Below are positions 41,863-50,872 of a DNA stretch of 64,000 nt, piece after piece. Made by a program: the position numbers and the translations under genes. Source of the DNA: CAIQQQ01 sp040399685 (GTDB taxonomy: Bacteria > Pseudomonadota > Alphaproteobacteria > Acetobacterales > Acetobacteraceae); the NCBI GenBank assembly GCA_040399685.1, contig JBBART010000004.1, positions 124,001 to 188,000 of the forward strand, in the 5' to 3' direction. Under the pieces are notes generated by a model. That model saw nothing but the letters and a program-made list of their open reading frames with translations, made no database searches and was not told where the DNA came from. Numbering within the stretch: the first letter of the stretch is position 1; each line of letters starts with the position of its first letter.

Positions 41863-42055
41863 GATGGCGTCTCTCCCGTTGGAACGTACCGCTTCGTGCG
41901 GATTGGTGGCAAACCTGCCTCGCGTGTGCCTCGCTAGCAACATGAAATCATTGCGAAGCCCGTTTTACCACTCGCCACGCCCGATTTCACCCATTAGCGT
42001 GATCCTTCAGCAAACCTGCCGATAGAGTGGGTGGCATAAACGGGAGAGACGAAAA
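41863..42055. promoter_or_regulatory. Divergent hydrolase/TRAP promoter region
   Basis: The 193-bp gap between divergent genes must contain both promoters. The TRAP gene has GGGAGAG about 10 nt upstream of ATG 42056. I saw no strong palindrome or cluster A dyad. Confidence 0.4.
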
Positions 42056-43054
42056 ATGCGAAAAATTGGCGCATCATTTGCCGGAATACTGACCGTCGCC
42101 GCGTTGATGGCAAGCACGTCCGCGTTCGCGCAGACAAAGCATTACAGCTTCGGCTACGACCAGCCCCACACCACCGGCTACGGCGTGGTCGGCGATATGT
42201 TCAACGCCAAGCTGTCGGAACTGAGCAAGGGCACCATGGTCATTGACCAGTTCCCGGGCGCGCAGCTGGGCCAAGAGCCGCAGATGCTGCAGAAGATCCG
42301 CACCGGCGACATCGATTTCATCATCTCCTCCACCGCCAACGCGGCCACCGTGGAGCCGCAATCCGGCGTGCTGTCGATCCATTACGTGTTCAAGTCCGAA
42401 GCGCATCTGATCAGGGCGCTGGCCCGGCCGGAGATGTCGGCCACCGTGCGCGAGATGTTCTCCAAAAGCGTGACCGGCGCACATGTGCTCGGCATGGCAA
42501 CGCTCGGCCTGCGCGATCTGTATAGTAAAAAAGAGATCCGCACGCTCGCCGACATCAAGGGCCTGAAGGTGCGCGTGCAGGCCACCGCGACCGAGGATGC
42601 GATCTTCCCGGCCTATGGCGCGCAGACGGTGCATATGCCGTTCGGCAACGTGTACACCTCGTTGCAGACCGGTGTGGTGGATGTGGCCGAGAACTCGGTG
42701 AACGTCTATCTGGCCAACAAGCATTATGAAACCGCGCCCGTCATGTCGATGACCGAGCACGAGGCCAATAACAGCGTTGTCTGGGTCAGTGATAAAGTGT
42801 GGAACAGCCTTACGCCCGAGCAGCAGGGCTGGGTGCAGGCCGCCGCCGACGAAGTGTCCACCAAGCAGCCGGAAAAGTCGCTGGCCCTGGAGCGTGAGAG
42901 CCTGGTGAAGCTCAAGAAACTGGGCGTGAAGGTCGTGGAAGACGTCAACAAGGCGCAGTTCTCGGGCGTTGCCACGCCGATGCAGGATGAGCTGGCAAAG
43001 GGCCTTGGCCCCTATGCCGTGAAAATCCTCGCCATCGCACGCGCTGCGGAGTGA
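42056..43054 (+). CDS. TRAP transporter solute-binding protein DctP family
   Basis: This 332-aa protein has a signal peptide (AGILTVAALMASTSAFAQ) and the DctP fold, including FPGAQLGQEPQMLQKIRTGDID and the substrate-gripping arginine in GLKVRVQATATE (about residues 169-180). TRAP binding proteins take carboxylates in the periplasm. It is the first gene of the dctP-Q-M operon. Confidence 0.9.
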   Translation: MRKIGASFAGILTVAALMASTSAFAQTKHYSFGYDQPHTTGYGVVGDMFNAKLSELSKGTMVIDQFPGAQLGQEPQMLQKIRTGDIDFIISSTANAATVEPQSGVLSIHYVFKSEAHLIRALARPEMSATVREMFSKSVTGAHVLGMATLGLRDLYSKKEIRTLADIKGLKVRVQATATEDAIFPAYGAQTVHMPFGNVYTSLQTGVVDVAENSVNVYLANKHYETAPVMSMTEHEANNSVVWVSDKVWNSLTPEQQGWVQAAADEVSTKQPEKSLALERESLVKLKKLGVKVVEDVNKAQFSGVATPMQDELAKGLGPYAVKILAIARAAE

Positions 43055-43058
43055 GTTG

Positions 43059-43595
43059 ATGGACGGATTGGTTTTGGAGAGCGACCGCCACCTTAAATGG
43101 CGGTCGCTGGATTGGCTTGAGCATGCCCTAATGATCGGGTGTGGGCTGTGCCTGGCGGGCTTCGCCACCTCGGTGTTCCTCGACGTGCTCACCCGCGAGT
43201 TGGGCCATCCGTGGCTGTGGTTGCAGGAGGTGACGAGCGCGTTCTTCACCTATGGCATCTTCTGCGGTACGGCGGTGGCCACGCGGCGGCAGGACCATTT
43301 GCAGCTTTCCGCCCTGACGGAATTGATGGGTGGAAAGGTGCGGGAGGGGTTCGAGACGTTCAACCGCGTGGTGGTGCTGTTGATCGGCGCGGCCATGGTG
43401 GTGTTCGGCTGGCAGAACTTCCTGAGCGGGTTTTCCTCGTTCCGCATGCCCTCGATGACACCGATTGCTTATCTTTTCTGGCCGATCCCGGTTTGCGGCG
43501 CGCTGGTGGTTCTGTTCAGCGCCGAACAGATCATCTGTGGCCTGAAGAACGGCTTTGTCGGGTCCGCGCACAAGGCTGCACTCCATGGTCGCTGA
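43059..43595 (+). CDS. TRAP transporter small membrane subunit DctQ
   Basis: This 178-aa protein has four predicted helices, beginning around residue 20 (LEHALMIGCGLCLAGFATSV). It contains the DctQ-family pattern RELGHPWLWLQEVTSAFFTYGIF (in parts). It begins 5 bp after dctP and overlaps dctM by 11 bp. It assists DctM at the inner membrane. Confidence 0.87.
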   Translation: MDGLVLESDRHLKWRSLDWLEHALMIGCGLCLAGFATSVFLDVLTRELGHPWLWLQEVTSAFFTYGIFCGTAVATRRQDHLQLSALTELMGGKVREGFETFNRVVVLLIGAAMVVFGWQNFLSGFSSFRMPSMTPIAYLFWPIPVCGALVVLFSAEQIICGLKNGFVGSAHKAALHGR

Positions 43596-44922
43596 AAACG
43601 CCTATATTCTCTCCGCGATGACGGTGCTGTTCCTGATGCTTGGCTATCTCGGCGTGCCGGTGGCATTTGCCTTGATGGCGGGCGTGATGGTGGGCACCGC
43701 CCTGACCCCCATCAGCTTCCAGTCGATGATCGGCCAGTTGTTCAACGGCATCGATTCCGAGGCGTTGATGGCCATTCCGTTCTTCCTGCTGGTGGGAGAG
43801 CTGATGACGTCGGCCAACGTGATCATCCGCATCGCCGAACTCAGCCAGGCGATGGTGGGCCATATCCGGGGCGGCCTGGCGCAGGTGACGACGGTGTTCA
43901 GCATCTTCTTCTCCGGCATGTCCGGCTCATCCTCGGCAGACGTGGCGGTGCTGAGCCGCACGATGGCGGGGCCGATGGCGAAGGAGGGGTATTCCCCCGC
44001 ATTCGTTGCCAGCTTGATTGCGGCTGCCTCGACGATTGCGGCGCTGGTGCCGCCGTCGATCATGGCGGTGGTGTATGGCGCGATCGGCAACGTCTCGATT
44101 GCCGGGTTGTTTTTGGGCGGCATCGTGCCGGGCATGATGATCGGCGTTGGGTTGATGCTGTATTGTTACTTCTTCGGTCCGGTTGGATTTACGCGCCCGC
44201 GCGCCAGCATGCGGCAGTTGGGCACGGCGGCGAAATCGGCGGCGTTGCCGTTGATGATCCCGTTCATCCTGCTGGGCGGCATTCTGTCCGGCTGGTTCAC
44301 GCCTACCGAAGCGGGGGTGATCGCGATTGTCTATATCCTGGTGGTGGTGATCCCGATCCTGCGGCCATCGCATCTGAAGCATGTGCCGCGCGATTTCATC
44401 CAGGCGGGGCTGGTGTTCTCCCTGCCGTTGATCACCATCGCTGCCGCGTCCGCGTTCGGCTGGATTTTGGCCTATCTGCGCGGGCCGATTGTGGTGGCCG
44501 GCTGGATTGGCGACGTGGCGGGCACCGATCCCATCACCATCATGTTCTTGTTGGTGCTGGTGTTCACCATCGTGGGCGACTTCATCGAGCCAATCCCGGC
44601 GATCATCATCTTCATGCCGGTGGTCAATCAACTGACCGAGTCTGGCAACATCAACCCGGTGCATATGGGCGTGGTGCTGATTGTGACGTTGGCGTTCGGG
44701 CTGATCACGCCGCCGTATGGATTGGCATTGCTGATGGCGTCGAAATTCGTGGGGGTGCGCTTTGCCACCGCGTTAAGAGCCTCGGTGCCGATCTACGCGA
44801 TCTTCTTTGTGACGATTGCGTTCACCATCTTCTTCCCGGACGCGGTGTTGTTCCTGCCGAAGATGTTGTTCCCGGAATCGGTAGGCTGCTTCAAGGGGGC
44901 TTCGGGGTATATCTGCCCGTAG
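43585..44922 (+). CDS. TRAP transporter large permease DctM
   Basis: The protein is 445 aa from ATG 43585. About 12 helices fit the DctM family, with conserved GVPVAFALMAG, PFFLLVGELM and GMSGSSSADVAVL, and the late GLITPPYGLAL loop. With DctPQ it forms a Na+- or proton-driven importer. The substrate is unknown; the adjacent secreted hydrolase suggests an organic acid. Confidence 0.92.
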   Translation: MVAENAYILSAMTVLFLMLGYLGVPVAFALMAGVMVGTALTPISFQSMIGQLFNGIDSEALMAIPFFLLVGELMTSANVIIRIAELSQAMVGHIRGGLAQVTTVFSIFFSGMSGSSSADVAVLSRTMAGPMAKEGYSPAFVASLIAAASTIAALVPPSIMAVVYGAIGNVSIAGLFLGGIVPGMMIGVGLMLYCYFFGPVGFTRPRASMRQLGTAAKSAALPLMIPFILLGGILSGWFTPTEAGVIAIVYILVVVIPILRPSHLKHVPRDFIQAGLVFSLPLITIAAASAFGWILAYLRGPIVVAGWIGDVAGTDPITIMFLLVLVFTIVGDFIEPIPAIIIFMPVVNQLTESGNINPVHMGVVLIVTLAFGLITPPYGLALLMASKFVGVRFATALRASVPIYAIFFVTIAFTIFFPDAVLFLPKMLFPESVGCFKGASGYICP

Positions 44923-44937
44923 TCTAGAAAACGGGAT

Positions 44938-46155
44938 GTGCAGGCGATGACGAACACGATGGCGGCGAACGACCGCCGGGCGAAGGCGAACGTGCTGCGG
45001 CTTGCCACGGCACAGGCTCTGGCGGGGGCGAATGCCTCCGTCATTTTCGCCACGGGGTCGATCATCGGCTCGATCCTGGCGCCGGACCCGACCTTGGCCA
45101 CGGTGCCGCTGTCGGTGTTCGTGGTGGGCATGGCGGCCGGAACGCTGCCGACCGGCTGGCTTGCGCGCAAGTATGGCCGGCGGGTGGCGTTCATGACCGG
45201 CGCCGGGTTCGGCGTGCTGACGGGGCTGATCGCGGCTGTTGCGGTGTTGCTGGGCTCGTTTCCGTTGTTTTGCGTGGGCACTCTGTTCGGCGGGCTTTAT
45301 GCCTCCGTCGTGCAGAGCTTCCGCTTTGCGGCGGCGGATGGCGCCAGTGCCTCATTCCGGCCGCGTGCGTTGTCGTGGGTGATGGCGGGGGGTGTGTTTG
45401 CGGGCGTGATCGGGCCGCAACTCGTGACATGGACCATGGATCTGTGGTCGCCGCATCTGTTCGCGGTCAGCTATCTGGCGCAGGCGGGCGTGGCGTTGCT
45501 GGCGATGCTGGTGCTGTCCGGTGTGGACCTGCCGCGCCCCGTGTCGGCTGACACGAAGGCTGGGCGGCCTCTCTCCGCCATTGCGCGTCAGCCACGGTTT
45601 GTCGTGGCGGTGCTGTGCGGCGTGATCGCCTATGTGTTGATGAACCTGGTGATGACGTCCGCCCCGTTGGCCATGCGGATGTGCGGCCTGCCGGTGTCGG
45701 CGTCGAACTGGGCGATTCAGTGGCATATCGTGGCGATGTACGGGCCAAGCTTTTTCACGGGCACGCTGATCGCGCGGTTCGGGGCGTCGCGGGTTGTGGC
45801 GGCGGGGTTGGTGTTCACGGTGGGGGCTGCGGTGGCAGGACTGACCGGGATCACCGAGGGGCATTTCTTCGTCACGCTGGTGTTGCTGGGGATCGGCTGG
45901 AATTTCGGCTTCGTCGGCGCCTCGGCGATGGTGCTGGAGACACACACGCCGGGCGAGCGGACGCGGGTGCAGAGCTTCAACGATTTCCTGGTGTTTGGCA
46001 GCACCGCCATCGGCTCGTTCTCATCGGGCCAGTTGCTGGCGGCGCATGGATGGGACGCGGTGAACTGGGTGGTGTTCCCGCCGGTGGCGATCGCTGCCAT
46101 CGTCTTGCTGATCACCGGGCTGTCCAAGCCTGCGGCGGTGGCACGCGCCTCGTAG
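44938..46155 (+). CDS. MFS permease (12-TM)
   Basis: This 405-aa protein (GTG 44938; ATG 44947 is an equally good start) has about 12 helices. Motif A after TM2 is visible (GWLARKYGRRVAF, about residues 76-88). It follows dctM by 15 bp and ends at a strong terminator, so it belongs to the same operon. It may export or import a related compound, with no clear substrate. Confidence 0.82.
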   Translation: MQAMTNTMAANDRRAKANVLRLATAQALAGANASVIFATGSIIGSILAPDPTLATVPLSVFVVGMAAGTLPTGWLARKYGRRVAFMTGAGFGVLTGLIAAVAVLLGSFPLFCVGTLFGGLYASVVQSFRFAAADGASASFRPRALSWVMAGGVFAGVIGPQLVTWTMDLWSPHLFAVSYLAQAGVALLAMLVLSGVDLPRPVSADTKAGRPLSAIARQPRFVVAVLCGVIAYVLMNLVMTSAPLAMRMCGLPVSASNWAIQWHIVAMYGPSFFTGTLIARFGASRVVAAGLVFTVGAAVAGLTGITEGHFFVTLVLLGIGWNFGFVGASAMVLETHTPGERTRVQSFNDFLVFGSTAIGSFSSGQLLAAHGWDAVNWVVFPPVAIAAIVLLITGLSKPAAVARAS

Positions 46156-46176
46156 GTCGGACAACGCCCGACCCTA
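46152..46176. repeat. Copy of the GTAGGTCGG dispersed repeat arm
   Basis: The 21-mer at 46152-46172 differs at two positions from the right arm of the palindrome at 17167-17187. Followed by CCTAC, it can fold on itself with a bulge. It overlaps the MFS stop and lies just before the terminator. Confidence 0.5.
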
Positions 46177-46177
46177 C

Positions 46178-46228
46178 GGTCACAAAAAAGCCGGGGCAGC
46201 GTGATGCTGCCCCGGCTTTTTTGTGACC
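46178..46228. terminator. Strong bidirectional terminator between MFS and rne
   Basis: Perfect 23-bp arms at 46178-46200 and 46206-46228 surround a 5-nt loop, with GC core GCCGGGGCAGC and A6/T6 on the two sides, so each direction gives a GC stem followed by a T run. It separates the convergent MFS and rne genes. Confidence 0.9.
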
Positions 46229-46238
46229 TATCTCAGGG

Positions 46239-49200
46239 TCAGCGACGCCACCAACCACGTTTGGCTGGGGCAGGCGGAGCGGTTTCCTCAGGCGCTTCGG
46301 GGGCCAACGGCGGCTCCTCGGCGGCGGGGGCGGCTTCGACGGCCACCGGCTCAGGTGCTGTCGGCTCAATCACGACGGGCTCAACCACAACCGGTGCTGC
46401 TGCAACCGGCTCAGGCGCTGCCACAACCACAGGCTCTGGCACGCTCTCCACAACCGGCTCGGCAACCGCTGCTTCAACCTTCGCCTCTGCCACCGGCGGA
46501 TGCGCCATGATCCGCACCTGCTTCACAACCGGCGCCTGGGCCGCTGCTTCCTCGGCCTGCTCCAGCATGTCGAAGATGTCGTAGGTGTTGTTGAACGGGT
46601 TGGCAGGTGTCGGCCCCGCATAGGCCGGCGGCGCAGGCGGTGCCGGCGGCGGTGCTTCTGCTTCGGGGGCCACGACAACGCCTTCCTCAGCGCCTTCGCC
46701 GTCAACCCGACGCCGACGACGGCCACCACGGCGACCGCGCCTGCGGGCCTTGGCCTCGCCATTCTCATCCAGTTCCGGCTCGCCGGCGGCGATCTCTTCG
46801 CCGGTCTCGTCGGTGGTGGCGGTCAGTTTGGCCGTGATGCCTTCCTCGGTTGCGGCGTCGGCGGCAATGGCGGGCTCGGCGATGATTTCGCCTTCGCTCT
46901 CGCCGTCCTCGGACTCATCTGCCGCGATGCCGTCATCAGCCAGCGCGCTGCCATCGGTTGGCGTGGTGCCATCGCGGCGACCGCCCCGACGCCGACGGCG
47001 ACGACGCTTGCGCTGCTCGCCTTCCTCGATCGCGGCGGCACTCTCAGCACTCGGTTCGGCCGAAGCAGCCGCCGGGGTCTGAGCCTGGGCCTGGGCACGT
47101 GGCTGACGGGCCGGCGCCGGCACCTCTACAATGGACGGCGCTTCGTCGAGCACCAGATCCGCCTCGTCCTCCTCGTCGTCGTATTCCTGCACCGCGGGGG
47201 CGGGCACGGAGACGGCGGCGGCGGTGAGCATGCGCTCGGCATCGGCCACCTGGGCCCGGAGCCGCTCGACGCGGATGGTGGGCGGCAGCAGCGTGTCGTC
47301 CCCGGCGAAGCTGATGCGCATGGCGTAGCGCGCCTCGATCTCGGTCAGGCGCTCGCGCTTGTGGTTGAGGATGTACATCACCACCGGCGAGGCGGCGTAG
47401 ACCAGGATGGCGGCGGCGCGCAGCTTGCTGCCTTCTTCCTCGACCTGGCGCAGCACGTGAATGGCCGCGCTTTCCACACTGCGGACATGGCCGAGGCCGT
47501 TGCAGTGCGGGCAGGTGACGAAGCTGGTCTCGGCCAGGCTTGGGCGCAGGCGCTGGCGGCTCATTTCCATCAGGCCGAAATGGCTGATGGAGCCGAGCTG
47601 GATGCGGGCGCGGTCGTTCTTCAGCGCGTCCTTCATGCGCCGTTCGACCATCGCGTTGGCCTTGCGGGCCTCCATGTCGATGAAGTCGATGACGATCAAG
47701 CCGGCGAGGTCCCGCAGGCGCAGCTGGCGGGCCACCTCGTCGGCGGCTTCCAGGTTGGTCTTGAGCGCCGTCTCCTCGATGCCGCGTTCCCGCGTGGAAC
47801 GGCCGGAGTTGACGTCGATGGCGACCAGCGCCTCGGTCTGGTTGATGACCAGATAGCCGCCGGATTTGAGCTGCACGGTGGGCGCGAGCATGGCGTCGAG
47901 TTGCAGGTCCACCTGGTATTTGGCGAAGAGCGGCGTGGCGATGCCTTGCGGACGCCAAAGCTGCACCTTCTTGGCGTGGCTCGGCATCAGCATGCGCATG
48001 AAGTCGTGCGCCTGCTTCCAGCCTTCCTCGCCGTCAACGATGATCTCGTCCACGTCACGCGAATACACGTCGCGGATGCTGCGCTTGATGAGGCTGGCTT
48101 CCTCATAGATCAGCGCGGGGGCCATTGAACGCATGGTGTGGTCGCGGATGTCGTCCCACAGGCGCATCAGATATTCGCAGTCGCGGCGAATTTCCGGCTT
48201 CGGGCGGGCGGCGCCGGCGGTGCGCACGATTAGGCCCATCCCCTTGGGGATCTCCATCTCGGCGGTGATTTCCTTCAGGCGCTTGCGGTCGGCCGAGGAC
48301 GTGATCTTGCGCGAGATGCCGCCGCCACGGGGCGAGTTCGGCATCAGCACGCAATAGCGGCCGGCGAGCGAGATATAGGTGGTCAGCGCCGCACCCTTGG
48401 TGCCGCGCTCTTCCTTGACCACCTGGATCAGCAGGATCTGGCGGCGGCGGATGACTTCCTGAATGCGATAGCTGCGCAGCATGCGCGACGAGCGGCGCTT
48501 GCTGGCCTCTTCGGCGCCGTTGCCTTCGAACTGGTCGCTCTCGCCACCGATCGATTCGGGCGGTGGGCCATCGGCCACCACTTCGGCGCCGTCATCACTG
48601 TCATCGACCGCGCCTTCGGCGTCCCCGGCATAGGTGACGTTGGGGGGCAGCGCGTCCGCATCATCGGCAAAGCCGAGGTCGGATTGGATCTGCGGGGCCG
48701 GGTGGGCGTCGGCATCGCCGTAGCGGGTCTCGGTGGGGATCATCGCCGCGATCGCGGGGCCGGAGCGCGGGGCCTCGGGCTCGATCTCGGCGGCAGGTGC
48801 GATCGGCGCGGCGGGTTCGTCCAGCGGGGCCGGCTCGACATGGGCCACAGGCTCCGGAGCGGCGGATTCTGGAGCGACAGGCTCTGGAGCGACTTCCGCA
48901 ACAACGGCGGGCGCTTCGGCTTCGACAACCGGGGTCGCGTCAATCGTCTCGGTGATCTCGACGGGCTCGGCCTCGTCGGCGGTCACAACGGCGGCGGGGC
49001 CGGTCACATGGTGCTTCGGCTCGGGGGTTTCGGTGCGCACGGCCCAACCGGCCTCACGACGATCCTCGGCCTCTTCTTCCTCGCGCGCCTCTTCAGCGGC
49101 GATTTCCAGCAGGCGCTGCCGGTCGGCTATGGGGATCTGGTAATAGTCCGGATGGATCTCGCCGAATGCCAGGAAGCCGTGGCGGCCACCGCCATACTCC

Positions 49201-49376
49201 ACGAAGGCGGCCTGGAGCGATGGCTCCACGCGCACGACCTTGGCGAGGTAGATGTTGCCCTTTAGTTGCTTCTTGGTTGACGTCTCGACATCGAAATCTT
49301 CAAGGCGATGTCCGTCCAGCACCACAACGCGGGTTTCTTCCGCGTGTGTGGCATCGATTAGCATGCGTTTTGTCAT
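46239..49376 (-). CDS. rne: Ribonuclease E
   Basis: This 1045-aa protein is the main endoribonuclease for mRNA decay and rRNA processing. The S1 domain begins at ~35 (GNIYLAKVVRVEPSLQAAFVEYGGG in parts) but is interrupted by a long acidic, Ala/Pro/Glu-rich insertion (about residues 85-310), as in other alphaproteobacteria. The catalytic DNase I-like part (AIDVNSGRS, GLIVIDFIDM) and the Zn-link CPHCNGLGHVRS follow. The C-terminal third is disordered with Arg-rich RNA-binding blocks. It is single in its operon and has a long 5' gap. Confidence 0.95.
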   Translation of the reverse strand: MTKRMLIDATHAEETRVVVLDGHRLEDFDVETSTKKQLKGNIYLAKVVRVEPSLQAAFVEYGGGRHGFLAFGEIHPDYYQIPIADRQRLLEIAAEEAREEEEAEDRREAGWAVRTETPEPKHHVTGPAAVVTADEAEPVEITETIDATPVVEAEAPAVVAEVAPEPVAPESAAPEPVAHVEPAPLDEPAAPIAPAAEIEPEAPRSGPAIAAMIPTETRYGDADAHPAPQIQSDLGFADDADALPPNVTYAGDAEGAVDDSDDGAEVVADGPPPESIGGESDQFEGNGAEEASKRRSSRMLRSYRIQEVIRRRQILLIQVVKEERGTKGAALTTYISLAGRYCVLMPNSPRGGGISRKITSSADRKRLKEITAEMEIPKGMGLIVRTAGAARPKPEIRRDCEYLMRLWDDIRDHTMRSMAPALIYEEASLIKRSIRDVYSRDVDEIIVDGEEGWKQAHDFMRMLMPSHAKKVQLWRPQGIATPLFAKYQVDLQLDAMLAPTVQLKSGGYLVINQTEALVAIDVNSGRSTRERGIEETALKTNLEAADEVARQLRLRDLAGLIVIDFIDMEARKANAMVERRMKDALKNDRARIQLGSISHFGLMEMSRQRLRPSLAETSFVTCPHCNGLGHVRSVESAAIHVLRQVEEEGSKLRAAAILVYAASPVVMYILNHKRERLTEIEARYAMRISFAGDDTLLPPTIRVERLRAQVADAERMLTAAAVSVPAPAVQEYDDEEDEADLVLDEAPSIVEVPAPARQPRAQAQAQTPAAASAEPSAESAAAIEEGEQRKRRRRRRRGGRRDGTTPTDGSALADDGIAADESEDGESEGEIIAEPAIAADAATEEGITAKLTATTDETGEEIAAGEPELDENGEAKARRRGRRGGRRRRRVDGEGAEEGVVVAPEAEAPPPAPPAPPAYAGPTPANPFNNTYDIFDMLEQAEEAAAQAPVVKQVRIMAHPPVAEAKVEAAVAEPVVESVPEPVVVAAPEPVAAAPVVVEPVVIEPTAPEPVAVEAAPAAEEPPLAPEAPEETAPPAPAKRGWWRR

Positions 49377-49996
49377 TTAGCCGCGAACTCCGATGGTCCG
49401 CACCCCGGCGCTCGTGATCACGAGACGCCTGGCGCATCACTGCGCGCAAGACGGGGGGGCAGAGGCAGGTTTGAGAGGGAGTGCGGAGCGCGCTGCAAGA
49501 ACAGGGGTGGGGCCGATGCACAAAGCCCGGCGGATGAACCGCACGGGCAACCAGTCCTGAAAGCGGGTCTGGAGAGAAGATGTGCCACGGTGGGCAGTGA
49601 ACCCTGTATCTGGCGAGCGGATGCACGCCATTTCTGGTGTGCCGCCCCGGTTGAACATAATGCTGACCGAGTGCCGGCCCCCGAACCGGGCCTCATCGCC
49701 GCGACCCCGATGGGTCAGCCGGACCAGATGAGACCATCGCGCCGACTGCGCGCGGATCAGGCGGCTTCGTGTGGGAAAAACAGGCGCCGCGCGTCGGCTT
49801 GACGGTGCAGCACAAATTTCTCCCGGCACGCTGCCGTAGCGACTTCGAACATGCAGCAATCGTCCGCCCCCCGCAAGCGATGTTGCGGTGGGGCCCTATC
49901 GCGGGGCATGCGGGGCGTCATCTTTTGACCATTTAGATAGAGCAAACAACACGAAGCATGATTTCGTGAAGGTGGCGTGTTAAAGACGCCATCAAT
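49377..49996. other. 620-bp gap: rne leader and amidase upstream region
   Basis: No convincing gene is seen. The gap separates divergent rne and amidase genes. The rne side is probably a long 5' leader, which in many bacteria is used by RNase E for autoregulation. Near the amidase side is a small hairpin GGCGT-GTTAAAG-ACGCC (49974-49990). A weak -35-like TTGACC occurs at 49925-49930. The short frames in both strands have no RBS or regular protein pattern. Confidence 0.5.
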
Positions 49997-50803
49997 ATGT
50001 CGCAAACAGGATGCGCTGACGTGATCACTCGTCGTCTGTTCACAGCCTCTGGCATGGCGGCCGCGTTCACCGGGCCCGCCGGTGCTGCCGCGTCCGCACG
50101 GCAGCCGGCGCCGCTGGTGATTCTGGATCCCGGCCATGGCGGCAAGGACCCTGGGGCCATCGGCATCACCGGCACCTACGAAAAGCACGTTGCGTTTGCG
50201 GCGGCGCAGGAGTTGCAGCGCCAGTTGAAGATCGCCGGGCGCTATCGGGTGGAATTGACCCGCACCCGCGACGTGTTCATTCCGCTGCCCGAGCGTGTTG
50301 GGATCGCACAGCGCCGGGGGGCGGCGCTGTTCGTGTCGATGCACGCCGATGCGCTGTCTGACCACAGCGTGCGCGGCGCCAGCGTCTACACCTTGGCCGA
50401 GCGTGCCTCTGACGCGCAGAGCGCGGCGTTGGCGAAGCGGGAAAATGCGTCGGACCGGTTCGCCGGCCCTGGCTTTCACGATACCTCGCCGGATGTGGCG
50501 CGCATCCTGTCCAGCTTGGTGCGCCAGGAAACCCGCACCGGTTCGGCCCGGATGGCGCAGAGCGTGGTGGGCGAACTGGGCCATGACATGCGCCTGCTGC
50601 AAAACCCATCGCGGCAGGCGCATTTCATGGTGTTGAAGGCGGCGGATATTCCATCCGTGCTGGTGGAGATGGGATTCATGTCCAACCGTGCCGACGAGGC
50701 GGCGCTGAAGCTTGCGTCGCATCGGGCGCGGGTGGCCGGGGCTGTGCGACGGGCAGTCGATTCATATTTTGCATCGATCGGCGGCATGCAACCCGTCGGC
50801 TGA
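49997..50803 (+). CDS. N-acetylmuramoyl-L-alanine amidase (Amidase_3), Tat-type
   Basis: This 268-aa periplasmic enzyme has a Tat-like signal (ITRRLFTASGMAAAF) and the amidase core: ILDPGHGGKDPGA with the first Zn-binding His, E (TYEKHV), MHADA, and VEMGFMSN near the end. It cleaves the amide between MurNAc and the stem peptide for cell separation. GTG 50021 with AGGA upstream would give a shorter, more typical Tat N-terminus and may be the true start. It lies 70 bp before mrcA. Confidence 0.88.
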   Translation: MSQTGCADVITRRLFTASGMAAAFTGPAGAAASARQPAPLVILDPGHGGKDPGAIGITGTYEKHVAFAAAQELQRQLKIAGRYRVELTRTRDVFIPLPERVGIAQRRGAALFVSMHADALSDHSVRGASVYTLAERASDAQSAALAKRENASDRFAGPGFHDTSPDVARILSSLVRQETRTGSARMAQSVVGELGHDMRLLQNPSRQAHFMVLKAADIPSVLVEMGFMSNRADEAALKLASHRARVAGAVRRAVDSYFASIGGMQPVG

Positions 50804-50872
50804 TGCTGCATTGCATTCCCTGCGCGGCGTGAGACTTCAATCCCGCCCCGGGTTCATGTCATAGAGAAGCCC

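Noticed and set aside
46500..48128. A 542-codon plus-strand frame opposite rne
   Set aside because: Shadow frame of RNase E; low-complexity Gly/Val/Arg and no start signal.
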